Assembly: GCA_913061425.1 (NCBI GenBank)
Contig: CAJXUO010000064.1
Location: forward strand, 1-7,503
Direction of reading: 5' to 3'
Source: an uncultured Lutibacter sp.
GTDB taxonomy: Bacteria; Bacteroidota; Bacteroidia; Flavobacteriales; Flavobacteriaceae
Length of the DNA stretch: 7,503 nucleotides
The position numbers and the translations under genes were made by a program. The notes below the pieces were generated by a model. It did not search any database, was not told where the DNA came from, and saw only the letters and a program-made list of their open reading frames with translations. Shown here in pieces: positions 1 through 6,008 of this stretch. Positions within the stretch are counted from its first letter, which is position 1. Each line of letters opens with the position of its first letter.

Positions 1-9
1 TTAAAAACT

Positions 10-43
10 AAAAAAGCCTTCTGAAATTCAGAAGGCTTTTTTT
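10..43 (-). terminator. Rho-independent terminator, probably bidirectional
   Basis: A perfect 9-bp stem, GCCTTCTGA (16-24) with TCAGAAGGC (28-36), has a 3-nt loop. It is flanked by six A (10-15) and seven T (37-43), so it can form a hairpin with a U tract on either strand. It lies 18 bp beyond the stop codon of the zinc-ribbon-family gene and most likely ends the minus-strand nif3-like/zinc-ribbon transcript. The A/T symmetry means it could also stop a plus-strand transcript coming from outside the window on the left. Confidence 0.88.
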
Positions 44-61
44 AAATATGATTATAAAAAA

Positions 62-835
62 TTAAGAAAATAATTTCTCCATTTTTTCCTTTTCTTCAAG
101 AGCTAATTGAGCATCAACTAAGATTCTTCCACTATGCTCATCAGTAATGATTTTTTTACGATTTGAAATTTCAACTTGACGCTGTGGTGGAATTGTAAAG
201 TAAGAACCTCCAGAAGCACCTCTTTCAACAGCTACTACTGCTAAACCATTAATTGCGTTTGTGCGAATTCTATGGTAAGCTTTCAATAAATGAGCCTCAA
301 TAACGTCACTAAACTCAGCAGATTTTTTATGAAGTAACTTTTCTTCTTTTGCAGTTTCACCCATGATATCATCTAATTCAGCTTTCTTATGCTTTAAATG
401 ATCATTTTGTTTTGCTAATTTTTCATTATTCTGTCCAATAATTTCTTTCTTTTGTTCAATCTTAACTTTATATTCTTTTATTCTTTTTTCAGCAAGTTCA
501 ACTTCTAATCCTTGGTATTCAACTTCTTTTGTTAATGAATCGAATTCTCTATTATTACGAACGTTTTTTTGTTGTTCGTCATATTTTTTTACTAATTCAC
601 CAGCCTCAGAAATTGTATTTTTCTTAGTTTTAATATCAGTTTCTAAATTAGCAACATCTTCTTCAAGATTAGAAACTCGTTTATTAAGTCCGGCAACCTC
701 ATCTTCCAAATCTTCAATTTCTAAAGGTAGTTCTCCTCTAACACTCTGAATTTCATCAATTCTTGAATCAATCAGCTGTAAATCATATAATGCTCTTAAC
801 TTTTCTTCTACAGTAACTTCTTTTTTCTTTGCCAT
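62..835 (-). CDS. Coiled-coil protein of the C4-type zinc-ribbon (DUF164-like) family, zinc cysteines lost
   Basis: A 257-residue soluble protein of unknown molecular role. Residues 8-170 are highly charged and rich in Lys/Glu with regular hydrophobic spacing, typical of a long antiparallel coiled coil; no signal peptide or membrane segment is visible. The C-terminal region (about 195-240) matches the family's zinc-ribbon block, including IPPQRQ (215-220), RKKII (226-230) and GRILVD (236-241). In most of the family this block carries CxxC twice (CGGC and CEHC). Here they read SGGS (208-211) and DEHS (232-235), so all four expected ligands (208, 211, 232, 235) are Ser, Ser, Asp and Ser. The ATG start lies 2 bp after the stop of the Nif3-like gene, implying co-transcription and perhaps coupled translation. 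This family is often encoded beside Nif3, but no biochemical function is established. The fold assignment is firm; the function is not. Confidence 0.88.
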   Translation of the reverse strand: MAKKKEVTVEEKLRALYDLQLIDSRIDEIQSVRGELPLEIEDLEDEVAGLNKRVSNLEEDVANLETDIKTKKNTISEAGELVKKYDEQQKNVRNNREFDSLTKEVEYQGLEVELAEKRIKEYKVKIEQKKEIIGQNNEKLAKQNDHLKHKKAELDDIMGETAKEEKLLHKKSAEFSDVIEAHLLKAYHRIRTNAINGLAVVAVERGASGGSYFTIPPQRQVEISNRKKIITDEHSGRILVDAQLALEEKEKMEKLFS

Positions 836-837
836 GA

Positions 838-1932
838 TTATATATAGTAAATAGGATTTGTGTTTTTCTTCGATAAAACGACTGCAAAATTAGGAATTTT
901 TTTTGTAAGAAACTCAACTAAAAGGTTTTTTGTGAACTGTTCACTTTCGTAATGCCCAATATCTGCTATAATCATCTTATCTTCAGCTTTATAAAACTCA
1001 TGGTATTTGATGTCTGAAGTGATATATATGTCAGCATTTGATTGAATTGCATTCTTGATAGCAAAACTTCCTGAACCTCCTAATACTGCAATCTTTTTGA
1101 TAGGTTTTCCTATTAATTTTGAATGACGAATTATTGTGACATTCATTGCTTTTTTTAAGAACTTAAAAAACGATGCTTCATCCATCTCATTTTCTAGTTC
1201 GCCAACCATTCCCAATCCTAATTTTTGGTATGTGTTTTCTAATGAAACAATCTCATAAGCGACTTCTTCATATGGATGGTTTTTAAGCATTGCATTTATA
1301 ACATTTTGCTCAATATGTTTTTCAAAAGTTACACTTATTGAAATTTCATTTTCGGTATGTATTTTCCCTTTTTCTCCAATAATTGGATTTGAATGTTCGT
1401 TGCCTTTGTAGGTTCCAGTTCCTTGAGTGCTAAAACTGCAATTTTCGTAATTTCCAATTCTTCCTACTCCTGCTTCAAAGAGTTTGTTTCTTAATTCTTC
1501 AGCATTTTCAGTAGGTATATACGTAGTCAGTTTTCTAAGAGTCCCTTGTTTTGGAATTAGTATTTCTTTGTTTATAAGACCTAATACTTCACAAATTTTT
1601 GCATTTACGCCAACAAACGAATTGTCTAAAGCAGTGTGCATTGCATAGATTGCAATATCATTTTTTATGGCTTTTTCAACAACACGTTCTACATAATTAG
1701 TTCCGTTAATTTTTTTCAATCCAGAAAAAATAATTGGATGGAAACTGACAATTAGATTGCATTTATTTTCAATTGCTTCTTCAACAACAGATTCTAAAGT
1801 GTCTAATGTTACCAAAACTCCTGTAACTTCAGTTGAATATTTTCCAATCAATAATCCAACATTATCAAAATCTTCAGCGTAACTTAATGGCGCAATCTCT
1901 TCAATGTGGTTTGCAATATCTTTTATAGTCAT
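838..1932 (-). CDS. Nif3-like dinuclear metal centre protein (YbgI/NIF3 family) with inserted PII/CutA-like domain
   Basis: A 364-residue protein matching the long form of the NIF3 family: two halves of the NIF3 fold (about 1-125 and 250-364) separated by a PII/CutA-like insert (about 130-245, ending in HPYEEVAYEI). Family members form toroidal hexamers with a two-metal site, but their substrate is uncertain; the database label 'GTP cyclohydrolase I type 2' is poorly supported. Visible ligand candidates are H65 in SFHP (63-66), D103 in HTALDN (99-104), and H327 and E331 in GHYESE (326-331). The usual HHP motif is FHP here, so one expected histidine is Phe64. The ATG start at 1932 fits the family N-terminus (MTIKDI...) and sits 23 nt below a -7 box. 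It is the first gene of a unit with the zinc-ribbon-family gene. Probably cytoplasmic. Confidence 0.93.
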   Translation of the reverse strand: MTIKDIANHIEEIAPLSYAEDFDNVGLLIGKYSTEVTGVLVTLDTLESVVEEAIENKCNLIVSFHPIIFSGLKKINGTNYVERVVEKAIKNDIAIYAMHTALDNSFVGVNAKICEVLGLINKEILIPKQGTLRKLTTYIPTENAEELRNKLFEAGVGRIGNYENCSFSTQGTGTYKGNEHSNPIIGEKGKIHTENEISISVTFEKHIEQNVINAMLKNHPYEEVAYEIVSLENTYQKLGLGMVGELENEMDEASFFKFLKKAMNVTIIRHSKLIGKPIKKIAVLGGSGSFAIKNAIQSNADIYITSDIKYHEFYKAEDKMIIADIGHYESEQFTKNLLVEFLTKKIPNFAVVLSKKNTNPIYYI

Positions 1933-1955
1933 ATAAACGTAAGTTGAGTAAAATC

Positions 1956-1963
1956 CAAAGTTA
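1956..1963 (-). promoter_or_regulatory. Candidate Bacteroidota -7 box for the nif3-like unit
   Basis: On the minus strand this reads TAACTTTG, a full match to the TAnnTTTG -7 consensus of Bacteroidota sigma-A promoters. It lies 23 nt before the Nif3-like start codon, predicting a leader of roughly 15-20 nt. No clear TTTG/TTG -33 element is present at the usual distance, so this is only a candidate. Confidence 0.4.
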
Positions 1964-1995
1964 AACTTTTCAGATGAATAATAATAATTGTTTTG

Positions 1996-2003
1996 TATTT
2001 TCG
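1996..2003 (+). promoter_or_regulatory. Weak candidate -7 box for lpxK, predicting a leaderless or near-leaderless mRNA
   Basis: TATTTTCG matches TAnnTTTG with one mismatch and is followed by C, as is common in flavobacteria. Only 5 nt separate it from the preferred lpxK ATG at 2009, so transcription would begin at or beside the start codon. The 76-bp gap to the divergent Nif3-like gene must hold the lpxK promoter unless read-through supplies it. No good -33 element is visible. Confidence 0.27.
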
Positions 2004-2008
2004 CATGG

Positions 2009-3037
2009 ATGAGTATAATTCGAAAAATAGTATATCCGATTTCTTTTTTGTACGGTGAAGTGACAAGAATTAGAAACGTACTATACGATAAAGGTATTTT
2101 GAAGTCTACACAATTTGAAATTCCAGTTATTGTAGTTGGTAATTTAAGTGTTGGAGGTACAGGTAAAACACCTCAAATAGAATATTTAATTAGACAACTC
2201 AATAAAAACTATAAAATTGCTGTTTTAAGTAGAGGGTATAAGAGAAAATCTAAAGACTTTATAATAGCAAATGACACTTCTAATGCTCTGCAAATAGGAG
2301 ATGAGCCGTATCAATATTTCAAAAAATTCTCTGATGTTACTATTGCTGTAGATGTAAATAGAGTTAACGGAATAACTCAATTGAATGCACTAGAAAATTC
2401 GCCTGAAATTATTTTACTTGATGATGCATATCAGCATAGAAAAGTAAATTCAGCATTTAATATATTGTTAACTTCCTTCAATGACCTGTATATAGATGAT
2501 GAAGTGCTACCAACCGGAAACCTTAGAGAAAGAGTTGCTGGTGCAGAAAGGGCTCAAATAATTATTGTGACCAAGTGTCCGCCAGAACTGAGTAAGGAAA
2601 AGCAGCATGAAATTACTTCGAAACTAAAACCAACGGTATCTCAGACTGTCTTTTTTACAACTATTGAATATTCTGATGTTGTAAGAAATAACAGAAAAGA
2701 AATAACAGTAGAGGAGTTGAAAAAATATCAAGTTTTATTAATTACTGGAATTGCAAAACCGAAACCTTTGGTTGCATTTTTGAAATCAAAAAGTATTGAT
2801 TTTGAGCATCTTCAATTTCCTGATCATCATCATTTTTCAAAGAAAGACATATCAAATATAAAATCTAAGTTTGATGCTATTACATCTGATCATAAAATAA
2901 TTGTAACTACTGAAAAAGATTATGTTAGGTTGAATGATGAATTAGAGGTTGCCTATTTGGAAATTAAAACGCGTTTTATTGAGCATGCACAAGATTTTGA
3001 TAAAAAAGTAGTTAACTATATTAAACGTGTACTATGA
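2009..3037 (+). CDS. lpxK: Tetraacyldisaccharide 4'-kinase (lipid A 4'-kinase)
   Basis: LpxK uses ATP to phosphorylate the 4' position of the tetraacyl disaccharide 1-phosphate, giving lipid IVA, at the cytoplasmic face of the inner membrane. The 342-residue protein has a hydrophobic N-terminal segment, a P-loop GNLSVGGTGKTP (44-55), SRGY (74-77), GDEP (97-100), the acidic DDAYQHR motif (138-144), LPTGNLRE (167-174), PDHHHF (281-286) and TTEKDYVRL (300-308), all in the order and spacing of the family. I start at ATG 2009 (MSIIRKIVYP...), the usual LpxK beginning. An in-frame TTG at 1988 would add seven atypical residues and overlap the candidate -7 box. The last four bases (ATGA) are shared with the start of the thioredoxin-like gene, so the two are probably translated in tandem. 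All expected motifs are present, so an active enzyme is likely. Confidence 0.96.
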   Translation: MSIIRKIVYPISFLYGEVTRIRNVLYDKGILKSTQFEIPVIVVGNLSVGGTGKTPQIEYLIRQLNKNYKIAVLSRGYKRKSKDFIIANDTSNALQIGDEPYQYFKKFSDVTIAVDVNRVNGITQLNALENSPEIILLDDAYQHRKVNSAFNILLTSFNDLYIDDEVLPTGNLRERVAGAERAQIIIVTKCPPELSKEKQHEITSKLKPTVSQTVFFTTIEYSDVVRNNRKEITVEELKKYQVLLITGIAKPKPLVAFLKSKSIDFEHLQFPDHHHFSKKDISNIKSKFDAITSDHKIIVTTEKDYVRLNDELEVAYLEIKTRFIEHAQDFDKKVVNYIKRVL

Positions 3038-3492
3038 AGAGAATGATTTTTAGTTTGTTGTTTGTTGTAGGGTTTTCATCAGCAATAATGGCTCAAAAGT
3101 ATGATGTGAATTGGGAAAAAGAGTATGACAAAGCAGTTGAAATAGCAAGAAAGAAAAACAAACCAATATTGATTTTTTTTACAGGTTCTGATTGGTGTGG
3201 GCCCTGTAAAATGTTAGTAGAAGATTTTTTTGAATCAAAGAGATTTGGAAAGTTAGCTACAAAAAAGTTTGTTATTTATAAGGCCGATTTTCCAAAAAAC
3301 AGTTATTTAGTAACTCTGTCACAGCGTAAGAAAAATGATTATTTAAGTAGAATGTATGGCGTAAATTCATTTCCTACAATTGTTGTGATTGATGAGAAAG
3401 GTAAAGAACTTGGAAGAAAAGATGGGTATAATTTAATGCGTGATACACGTTATCATTTTAAATTTTTAAAAGATCTTCTAAAAGATATTTAA
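3034..3492 (+). CDS. Secreted thioredoxin-family protein (CGPC active site)
   Basis: A 152-residue protein. Residues 1-20 form a classic signal peptide (positively charged MKR, hydrophobic core, then AIMA before Q21), so the mature protein of about 132 residues probably works in the periplasm. The redox site WCGPC is at 54-58, preceded by FFTGSD, and the conserved cis-proline lies in SFPT (P114). The sequence resembles the thioredoxin_7/DsbD-C-terminal type (KPILIFFTGSDWCGPCK...), with an extra charged loop at about 88-105. Likely roles are disulfide reduction or exchange on envelope proteins; the partner is unknown. It overlaps lpxK by ATGA and is the last plus-strand gene before a convergent gene. 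No transmembrane electron donor is encoded in the window. Confidence 0.92.
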   Translation: MKRMIFSLLFVVGFSSAIMAQKYDVNWEKEYDKAVEIARKKNKPILIFFTGSDWCGPCKMLVEDFFESKRFGKLATKKFVIYKADFPKNSYLVTLSQRKKNDYLSRMYGVNSFPTIVVIDEKGKELGRKDGYNLMRDTRYHFKFLKDLLKDI

Positions 3493-3612
3493 ATAAATAG
3501 TTCTTCCTTTTTTACCGTGTTCTACTTCTATTACATGAAAGACATTCAAAACAGTTGTTTGTCAATTTATGACCTCCGAATTCGTTAGTAACTAACAGAC
3601 TTGTTGAAATAG

Positions 3613-4500
3613 TTAACTATTTTGATGTAGTGTTTTTATAATTCCGTCAGATAAACCAATTTTCGGAACATATATTTTTGTAGAGTTACTCCACTTCATA
3701 GCGTTGAGGTAAATTTTAGATGCTGGAATTATTACATCGGCTCTATCTGGATTTAAGCCAAGTTCTGTAATTCGCTCTTCATAAGACATTTGCTTTAAAA
3801 ACTTATAATGTGCGTTTAAATAAATATAAGACAGTGATTTTCCTGGCGCTTTTCCAGACATCTTATAGATCTTATTTATATTTCCTCCAGAACCAATTAA
3901 ATTTATATTCTTAAGTTCTTTGGTATTTTCCTTTATCCATTTTTCAATTGGTTTCCAGTCGTGTTTCTTACTTGCCTTTTTATCTAAAAGTCTAACGGTA
4001 CCTGTTTTAAATGATTTTGAATTGATGATTTTTCCTTCAGAAAAAACAGTAAACTCTGTACTTCCTCCACCAACATCTACATATAAATAAGAAGAATCTT
4101 CTCTAATAAAATCTGTTAAATCTGTAGAAAAAATAATTTCTGCTTCCGTTTTTCCATCAATTAATTCAATCTGAACTGACGTTTTTTCAAAAGTATATTT
4201 AATAACTTCTTGACCATTTGAGGCTTCTCTCAAGGCAGACGTTGCACAAGCGCGATATTTCTCAACATTATTTACTTTCATTATTAGTTTGAAAGCATTT
4301 AAAGCATCTACCACTCTTTCTTTATTGTCCGTAGAAATTTCTCCTTTTACAAACGTATCTGCACCAAGTCTAATTGGAACACGAACTAAAGATGATTTTT
4401 TGTATTGTGTTTGCTCGTTTTTTCTAGTAATAACATTACTTATGAGTAATCTAATAGCATTAGATCCTATGTCAATAGCAGCATATTTTTTTATATTCAA
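3613..4500 (-). CDS. Short Ppx/GppA-family phosphatase (exopolyphosphatase-like)
   Basis: A 295-residue ASKHA-fold hydrolase. Family members remove terminal phosphate from polyphosphate or hydrolyse pppGpp; which applies here cannot be read from the sequence. Visible motifs are the phosphate-1 loop AIDIGSNAIRLLI (8-20), ATSALREASNG (87-97), a conserved acidic segment with E119 (GKTEAE, 116-121), the phosphate-2 loop DVGGGSTEF (142-150), GSGGN (203-207), RADVIIPA (253-260) and a C-terminal GLSDGII (282-288). It covers only the two actin-like domains; the C-terminal HD-like region of the ~500-residue E. coli enzymes is absent, as in other short bacterial PPX proteins, so this is not a truncation. 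The start is TTG at 4500: the frame is closed upstream at 4516-4518 and contains no ATG before the phosphate-1 loop. It follows sixA by 21 bp. Confidence 0.93.
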   Translation of the reverse strand: MNIKKYAAIDIGSNAIRLLISNVITRKNEQTQYKKSSLVRVPIRLGADTFVKGEISTDNKERVVDALNAFKLIMKVNNVEKYRACATSALREASNGQEVIKYTFEKTSVQIELIDGKTEAEIIFSTDLTDFIREDSSYLYVDVGGGSTEFTVFSEGKIINSKSFKTGTVRLLDKKASKKHDWKPIEKWIKENTKELKNINLIGSGGNINKIYKMSGKAPGKSLSYIYLNAHYKFLKQMSYEERITELGLNPDRADVIIPASKIYLNAMKWSNSTKIYVPKIGLSDGIIKTLHQNS

Positions 4501-4521
4501 AACAAAGAATGTTTTTTATTC

Positions 4522-5007
4522 TTAATGATCTTTTGGAAAGTCTACTATAAAAGTTTTACCCCTTTTTATACTTTTCCAATGGTCGGTGTCAAATTTTATC
4601 CCAACAATACCACATGTCGGAACATTGTTAATGAATTCATTTCCAAAACTATTCACAAAATCATTGATTCCATGATTGTGGCTAAATACAATTGCCGAGT
4701 CAAATCCATCATCCAATGCTTTAATGGTTTTTACTAAATAACCATCACTAAAACTATATAATGATTTGCTTATTTTTAGATTAGAAAGTGGATATTTGAA
4801 TGTATTGCCAAAGATAATTCCTGTGTGTAATGCTCTATTAGCGCAACTGGAAACAAAAACATCTGGTCTATCTATAGTTTCTTTTAATACTTCAGACATC
4901 ATGTGAGCGTCTTTAATCCCTCTTTTTTTAAGAGGTCTGTCAATATCATCTATTCCTTCGTATTTCCAAGAAGATTTAGCATGTCTAACTATGTAAAGTG
5001 TTTTCAT
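4522..5007 (-). CDS. SixA-type histidine phosphatase
   Basis: A 161-residue member of the histidine phosphatase (phosphoglycerate mutase-like) superfamily, of SixA size with no inserted domain. The catalytic RH is at the N-terminus (RHAKSSW, 8-14; H9 is the nucleophile that becomes phosphorylated). DRPL (23-26), SSCANRA (53-59, with R58) and the second histidine in FSHNHG (108-113; H110) complete the phosphate pocket. SixA proteins dephosphorylate phosphohistidine on signalling or PTS proteins in E. coli; in Bacteroidota the substrate is unknown. No signal peptide, so cytoplasmic. ATG start at 5007. It is 21 bp upstream of the Ppx/GppA gene on the same strand, which suggests one transcript and a shared link to phosphate or polyphosphate metabolism; that link is inference. 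Confidence 0.93.
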   Translation of the reverse strand: MKTLYIVRHAKSSWKYEGIDDIDRPLKKRGIKDAHMMSEVLKETIDRPDVFVSSCANRALHTGIIFGNTFKYPLSNLKISKSLYSFSDGYLVKTIKALDDGFDSAIVFSHNHGINDFVNSFGNEFINNVPTCGIVGIKFDTDHWKSIKRGKTFIVDFPKDH

Positions 5008-5020
5008 GTGTATTTATTTA

Positions 5021-5092
5021 TCATTTTTCAATGGTCACATGTAATCCGTTAATAATTATTCCTTCTAATGATAAATTTTTTAACATACTCAT
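5021..5092 (-). CDS. Possible small ORF (23 codons) upstream of sixA
   Basis: Minus-strand ATG at 5092 to TGA at 5021-5023. The peptide begins MSMLKNLSLEGIIING and ends with HVTIEK; a second ATG is codon 3. I do not recognise it. It lies 13 bp before the sixA start and 25 nt after a perfect TAnnTTTG box, the same spacing as between -7 boxes and real starts elsewhere in the window, so it could be the first translated ORF of the sixA-ppx transcript. The LKNLSLEG stretch is loosely like the start of leader peptides of Bacteroidota peptide natural products, but no double-glycine site follows and no modification or export gene is nearby. A chance ORF in AT-rich DNA is quite possible. Confidence 0.25.
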   Translation of the reverse strand: MSMLKNLSLEGIIINGLHVTIEK

Positions 5093-5117
5093 TTTATAAG
5101 TTTATAAAAGATAAAGT

Positions 5118-5125
5118 CAAATATA
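5118..5125 (-). promoter_or_regulatory. Candidate -7 box for the small ORF/sixA/ppx unit
   Basis: On the minus strand this reads TATATTTG, a full match to TAnnTTTG, in the gap just after the pdxH stop codon. It predicts initiation near 5110, giving a leader of about 100 nt to sixA, or about 20 nt to the small ORF. No convincing -33 element is present, and read-through from pdxH could also drive sixA. Confidence 0.38.
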
Positions 5126-5131
5126 TAAAAA

Positions 5132-5779
5132 TTATGGTGCTAATCTTTCAATTTTCCAATCAAAATTTTCTTGCAATGTATATCGTATTCTATCATGCAT
5201 TCTGTTGGGTCTTCCTTGCCAAAATTCTATAGAAATTGGCTTTACAATATATCCGCCCCAATGTTTTGGACGTGGTATTTCTTTACCTTTATATTTTTCT
5301 TCTGCTGCTTTTAAAGCCTCATCTAGTTTTTCTCTTGACGCTACATTTTCACTTTGATTAGAAGCGATAGCACCTAACTTTGAACCGTCAGGACGATATT
5401 CGAAATAGCCATCTGAATTATTTTCTGAAGTTTTTTCGGCAACGCCTTTAATAATTATTTGACGCTCTAGCGTATGCCAGAAAAACGACAAACAAATATT
5501 TGGGTTCTCAGTAATTGCTTTTCCTTTTTCAGAATTATAATTGGTATAGAATATAAAACCTTCCGAAGTAAATTTCTTTAATAATACAACTCTGTTTTTT
5601 GGAAAACCATCTAAACCAATAGTAGAAATAGTCATTGCATTTGACTCTTCGTTGGTTTTGCTTTCTTCTACTTCATGAAACCACTGTTGAAATAATTCCA
5701 TAGGATTTTCTGGGCAATTGCTTTCTAAAAGTTCTTGCTTTTCGTATGATTTCCTGTAATTGCTTAGGTCTTTTTGCAT
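5132..5779 (-). CDS. pdxH: Pyridoxamine/pyridoxine 5'-phosphate oxidase
   Basis: PdxH is an FMN-dependent cytosolic homodimer that oxidises pyridoxamine 5'-phosphate or pyridoxine 5'-phosphate to pyridoxal 5'-phosphate with O2, the last step of B6 cofactor salvage. The 215-residue length is normal. Visible family features are the N-terminal NYRKSYEKQEL segment (7-17), the FMN-binding RVVLLK (63-68) and FYTNYNSEKG (77-86), ERQI (105-108), SKLGAIASNQS (133-143), PRPKHWGGY (169-177), and the C-terminal signature EFWQGRPNRMHDR (185-197) ending in ERLAP (211-215). The ATG at 5779 gives the expected N-terminus and is preceded at 19 nt by a perfect -7 box. The gene appears intact. It is on the same strand as sixA but 124 bp upstream of it, so it may be a separate transcription unit. 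Confidence 0.97.
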   Translation of the reverse strand: MQKDLSNYRKSYEKQELLESNCPENPMELFQQWFHEVEESKTNEESNAMTISTIGLDGFPKNRVVLLKKFTSEGFIFYTNYNSEKGKAITENPNICLSFFWHTLERQIIIKGVAEKTSENNSDGYFEYRPDGSKLGAIASNQSENVASREKLDEALKAAEEKYKGKEIPRPKHWGGYIVKPISIEFWQGRPNRMHDRIRYTLQENFDWKIERLAP

Positions 5780-5798
5780 GTTCTATTTTACTACTTAA

Positions 5799-5806
5799 CA
5801 AAAATA
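5799..5806 (-). promoter_or_regulatory. Candidate -7 box for pdxH
   Basis: On the minus strand this reads TATTTTTG, a full match to TAnnTTTG, 19 nt before the pdxH ATG. A transcript from it would have a leader of about 12-15 nt. A -33 TTG at the standard distance is not evident. Confidence 0.42.
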
Positions 5807-5952
5807 CGGTTTGTTTTGGAATTTTTATTTTGAAAGGCAAGTTTTTTGTTAGTTTTACTTGAATCATTCATTGGAAATGGAATTATATATCAGCCGTAAT
5901 ATCATAAAAAGATATTGTTTTTTAAGGTGTTATAACTTCTTTATGTTCTTGT

Positions 5953-5985
5953 AAAACAAACTTTTATGCTGTCGAAGTTTGTTTT
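5953..5985 (-). terminator. Hairpin downstream of the symporter gene, probable terminator
   Basis: A perfect 11-bp inverted repeat (5953-5963 with 5975-5985; AAAACAAACTT/AAGTTTGTTTT) encloses an 11-nt loop. It starts 23 bp beyond the symporter stop codon. The arms are AT-rich and the minus-strand U run (TTTT) is inside the stem, so this is a modest terminator on that strand; on the plus strand the run of seven T (5982-5988) looks better placed, but no plus-strand gene precedes it. The rest of the 229-bp gap (5780-6008) holds the pdxH -7 box and no gene I can support. Confidence 0.5.
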
Positions 5986-6008
5986 TTTAAATCAGGAAAG
6001 AAACAAAA

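Noticed and set aside
1988..2008. TTG at 1988 as the lpxK start
   Set aside because: It adds seven residues not typical of LpxK and overlaps the candidate -7 box; ATG 2009 gives the family N-terminus.
3584..3596. GTTAGT/ACTAAC inverted repeat between the convergent genes
   Set aside because: The loop would be a single base and no T run follows, so it cannot be supported as a terminator. I see nothing else in the 3493-3612 gap.
3607..3622. Perfect 16-bp palindrome AAATAGTTAACTATTT over the ppx stop codon, considered as a terminator or operator
   Set aside because: It has no loop, is nearly all A/T and has no proper U tract; palindromes of this kind are expected in AT-rich DNA.
4289..4737. 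Open frames on the plus strand opposite ppx and sixA
   Set aside because: They are antisense to well-supported enzymes and their translations show no family features.
5673..5867. Minus-strand frame of 64 codons overlapping the pdxH start
   Set aside because: It runs out of frame across the start of pdxH and the pdxH -7 box; the basic, low-complexity translation is what a shadow frame would give.
5898..5923. AATATC/GATATT hairpin followed by six T in the pdxH-symporter gap
   Set aside because: The 6-bp stem is almost all A/T and would stop plus-strand transcription, where there is no gene; weaker than the 5953-5985 hairpin.
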